DNA of 64,000 bases, from positions 1 through 64,000 of the forward strand of contig QJJF01000011.1 of assembly GCA_003202005.1 (NCBI GenBank). Direction: 5' to 3'. Every line of letters starts with the position of its first letter. The stretch's first letter is position 1. The position numbers and the translations under genes are program-made. The DNA is from Williamsia faeni (lineage in GTDB: Bacteria; Actinomycetota; Actinomycetes; Mycobacteriales; Mycobacteriaceae). The notes under the pieces were generated by a model, which had not been told where the DNA came from, did no database searches, and was given only the letters and a program-made list of their open reading frames with translations. Below are positions 62,273-64,000 of this stretch, one piece after another.

Positions 62273-62462
62273 ACCCCGTTCAGCGTCAATATGTTCAGAC
62301 GTAGGGATACCGGCCCCGGAAACTATTTGTCGCGCACTGCGAGCTGCGGAAAGCCCAGTTCGACCGCGACGACTACGCCTTGCGTCAGCTGAGGCCGCCA
62401 GAGCACCGGCATCGATGTTAACCGTATTGGACTGTCATCCCCTTTATCGGGTCAGCGCAGCC

Positions 62463-62550
62463 GGGTACGCAGAGGGTACGTAGTGGCCCCGAAACCGAGC
62501 AACACTGTCCAATGCTGCAAACACGAAATGCGCTCCCCCACTATACGATT
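62463..62550 (+). repeat. Dispersed integration-scar repeat, copy F (5' part)
   Basis: GGGTACGCAGAGGGTACGTA, CCCCGAAACCGAGCAACACT, CAAACACGAAATGCGCTCCC. The tRNA-like end is not preserved; on the minus strand nearby (62.63-62.67 kb) GCGGGTTTCGATCCCTGC resembles another T-arm. 62.27-62.46 kb shows no gene. Confidence 0.55.
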
Positions 62551-62778
62551 TGGCAGGTCCCCGATAGTCGGGCCACGTGGGCCTCGAGGAGGTTGTCCGG
62601 TCCCCAGAACCGCCACACAAAACCGTCCACGGTTGCCGAACGCAGGGATCGAAACCCGCAATCTGTTTGCGTAGCCCGGCTTCTCGGGCCTTCATCATCA
62701 GTTGCCGGAGGCCTCAGCCGTGTGCACCGCCTCCTCGAGTGCGCGCAGCGACTGGCAGACCTCACGGGCAACACTGCC

Positions 62779-63612
62779 TCAGGTGGGTGCGATTGGGTGA
62801 AATGGCCGAAGTTCGTCTGCGCCAGGTCTGACAACCCCCGCCGAGGATTCCGGCACCTCGTTCCACGCCCCCGGAAGGTCGCGCAACGGTTCGGAGACAA
62901 CGAGCCGGGTCTCCGAGCCCAACCTGCGTAGCACCTCTACCTCCGGGTGCAGGGCCTGTAGCCTGGTTATCTCCGTCGAGTAGAACAAAGAGCGCGAGTG
63001 CCGCTCGCTCGAGTAGCGGAATATCCACGTGGATTCGCCATCCGACGTCGCGACGGTCATCTGGACAGGGTCGTCGATCCCATGTGCGTGGCCGACGTCC
63101 TCGACGAAACCGACCGCACGGGCAACAGCTTCGAAAGGCTCCTCGGTCAGACCGAACGTCATCGCGAGAAAGAACAGCGTCTCCGAGTCGGTCGAGCCTT
63201 CGAGGTCAGAGAACAGCGCCGGGTCAATGGCTGTCACCAGGTCGCGCCGGGTTTCATGAAAACCCCGCAGTGCCCCGTTGTGCATCCACAACCACCGCCC
63301 GTGGCGGAACGGATGGCAATTGCTGCGCTGCACCGGAGTCCCGGTCGAAGCACGTATGTGTGCAAAGAACAGCGGCGTGCGTATTTGACCGGCAATCTCG
63401 CGCAGATTGCGGTCGTTCCAGGCGGGTTCGATGCTCTTGAACATGGCCGGTTCGGTGCCTTCTCCGTACCAGCCGATCCCGAAACCGTCACCGTTCGTCG
63501 TTGTCGCCCCGAGACGGGAATGCAGGCTTTGATCGATCAGAGAATGTTTCGGCTTGAACAGCAGTTCCTCCGCGAGTATCGGAGCTCCGGAGTAAGCCAT
63601 CCACCTGCACAT
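62779..63612 (-). CDS. Class II glutamine amidotransferase
   Basis: A 277-residue Ntn-type glutamine amidotransferase domain protein. Cys2 (MCRWMAYSG) becomes the N-terminal nucleophile after Met removal. NGDGFGIGWY, FAHIRASTGTPVQRSNCHPF and WLWMHNGALRGF are the glutamine-binding blocks, and STDSETLFFL is also conserved. It resembles the YafJ/EgtC group. The ergothioneine genes that would make it egtC are not adjacent, so only the family is called. The last 17 codons overlap a short repeat also found at 7.01-7.07 kb. Confidence 0.87.
   Translation of the reverse strand: MCRWMAYSGAPILAEELLFKPKHSLIDQSLHSRLGATTTNGDGFGIGWYGEGTEPAMFKSIEPAWNDRNLREIAGQIRTPLFFAHIRASTGTPVQRSNCHPFRHGRWLWMHNGALRGFHETRRDLVTAIDPALFSDLEGSTDSETLFFLAMTFGLTEEPFEAVARAVGFVEDVGHAHGIDDPVQMTVATSDGESTWIFRYSSERHSRSLFYSTEITRLQALHPEVEVLRRLGSETRLVVSEPLRDLPGAWNEVPESSAGVVRPGADELRPFHPIAPT
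62812..62866. repeat. Short dispersed repeat, copy 2
   Basis: Matches 7012-7065 at about 80%. It includes the 3' coding end of the amidotransferase gene (CGCCAGGTCTGACA on the plus strand). Confidence 0.45.
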
Positions 63613-63745
63613 GCTTCGATTGAAGCAAGTTCACCGTTGGCACCTCACCCAAACAGAGGAATTGCAGCTCGCCGGCCAGCGTGGGCTGTCGGGTCGAAAG
63701 CCATTTCCACCTGGCACCGTCGACCCCAAGACTAAGCTGCGAGCC

Positions 63746-64000
63746 ATGGCATTCGACGCGTTGTTCGCCAGGGACGTGGCGCTCCCCCTGGCCCAGGCCG
63801 CATACGACGCGTCGAACGGCCGTCCTCTCGCACTTCCGCCCGGATTCGTGCAGACCGCCCTCATCGAGCCCGACAACACCGCTCGCACCGCTCTCACCGC
63901 GATGACCGACTCACATCCCGCAGTGAGGGCGATGACGCGGGACAACCTTGTTTTCGGGCTGATGGGACAGAACGCCGGCACCCGCACAGCGTTCGTCTCC
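63746..64000 (+). CDS. Class 3-type lipase family protein, N-terminal part (continues past window)
   Basis: The frame opens at ATG 63746 and is uninterrupted to the right edge (85 residues). FARDVALPLAQAAYDASNGR, PLALPPGF and NLVFGLMGQNAG resemble the N-terminus of mycobacterial class 3-like lipases, where the catalytic GHSLG elbow comes later and is outside the window. Divergent from the amidotransferase gene with a 133-bp gap. Confidence 0.6.
   Translation, partial: MAFDALFARDVALPLAQAAYDASNGRPLALPPGFVQTALIEPDNTARTALTAMTDSHPAVRAMTRDNLVFGLMGQNAGTRTAFVS

Noticed and set aside
1-64000. CRISPR array or complete prophage
   Set aside because: No regularly spaced short repeats were seen and no capsid, terminase or tail genes; only integrase scraps and one small phage-like membrane protein.

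Overview
The window is high-GC actinobacterial DNA, most likely from a mycolic-acid-containing member of the Mycobacteriales (Mycobacterium/Mycolicibacterium-like; Gordonia or a relative is possible). The evidence is an antigen-85-type mycolyltransferase, a PE-PPE-domain secreted hydrolase, an MmpL exporter, a wax ester synthase/DGAT, two luciferase-like (F420-type) oxidoreductases, PhoU, DUF3263 and GAF/ANTAR remnants. It reads as a mosaic: compact operons separated by 0.4-1.3 kb stretches of decayed DNA holding integrase pieces, IS scars and a dispersed repeat that ends like the 3' half of a tRNA gene.

Layout. 0-1.35 kb: a wax ester synthase/DGAT (cut by the window edge) coupled to a GAF stub, with a DosR-box-like palindrome upstream. 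2-10 kb: two related P450 + luciferase-like oxidoreductase modules (P450s about 90% identical, promoters also alike), with an epoxide-hydrolase-like enzyme and a scrambled IS3 element between them. 10.5-11.7 kb: PE-PPE exported protein. 12.8-21.8 kb: L-arabinose regulon (araBDA leftward, a LacI-type regulator, then GH2 glycosidase and a lipoprotein binding protein rightward) with two identical 18-bp LacI palindromes; tRNA-end-like repeats lie on both sides. 22.3-26.9 kb: a one-module NRPS (C-A-T-TE) downstream of a pterin-type aromatic amino acid hydroxylase. 27.5-29.7 kb: mycolyltransferase and an O-methyltransferase. 30.5-33.8 kb: a tightly overlapped redox operon (small membrane protein, ApbE flavin transferase, heme-b membrane protein, NuoF-like flavoprotein, ferredoxin), with the same composite IS3/IS1380 scar in direct orientation on both sides.

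36.5-38.6 kb: a drug-efflux-type MFS transporter fused to a C-terminal TetR repressor. 39.7-40.2 kb: DUF1643 protein. 40.4-50.8 kb: a divergent catabolic cluster. Leftward: TIM-barrel sugar isomerase, SDR dehydrogenase, pyruvate carboxylase, esterase. Rightward: MHS-type transporter, split transketolase, FCD-type GntR regulator. Related palindromes lie in the divergent promoter and before the regulator. 51.5-57.0 kb: a three-gene alpha-oxoamine synthase / SDR / acyl-CoA-dehydrogenase-like operon converging on an MmpL exporter, the best candidate here for an undescribed small-molecule pathway. 57.2-64 kb: GAF protein, PhoU, small membrane proteins, broken genes, a tandem duplication of a small divergent gene pair, a class II glutamine amidotransferase and the start of a lipase.

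All calls rest on reading the sequence; no database search was run. Percent identities are by eye.
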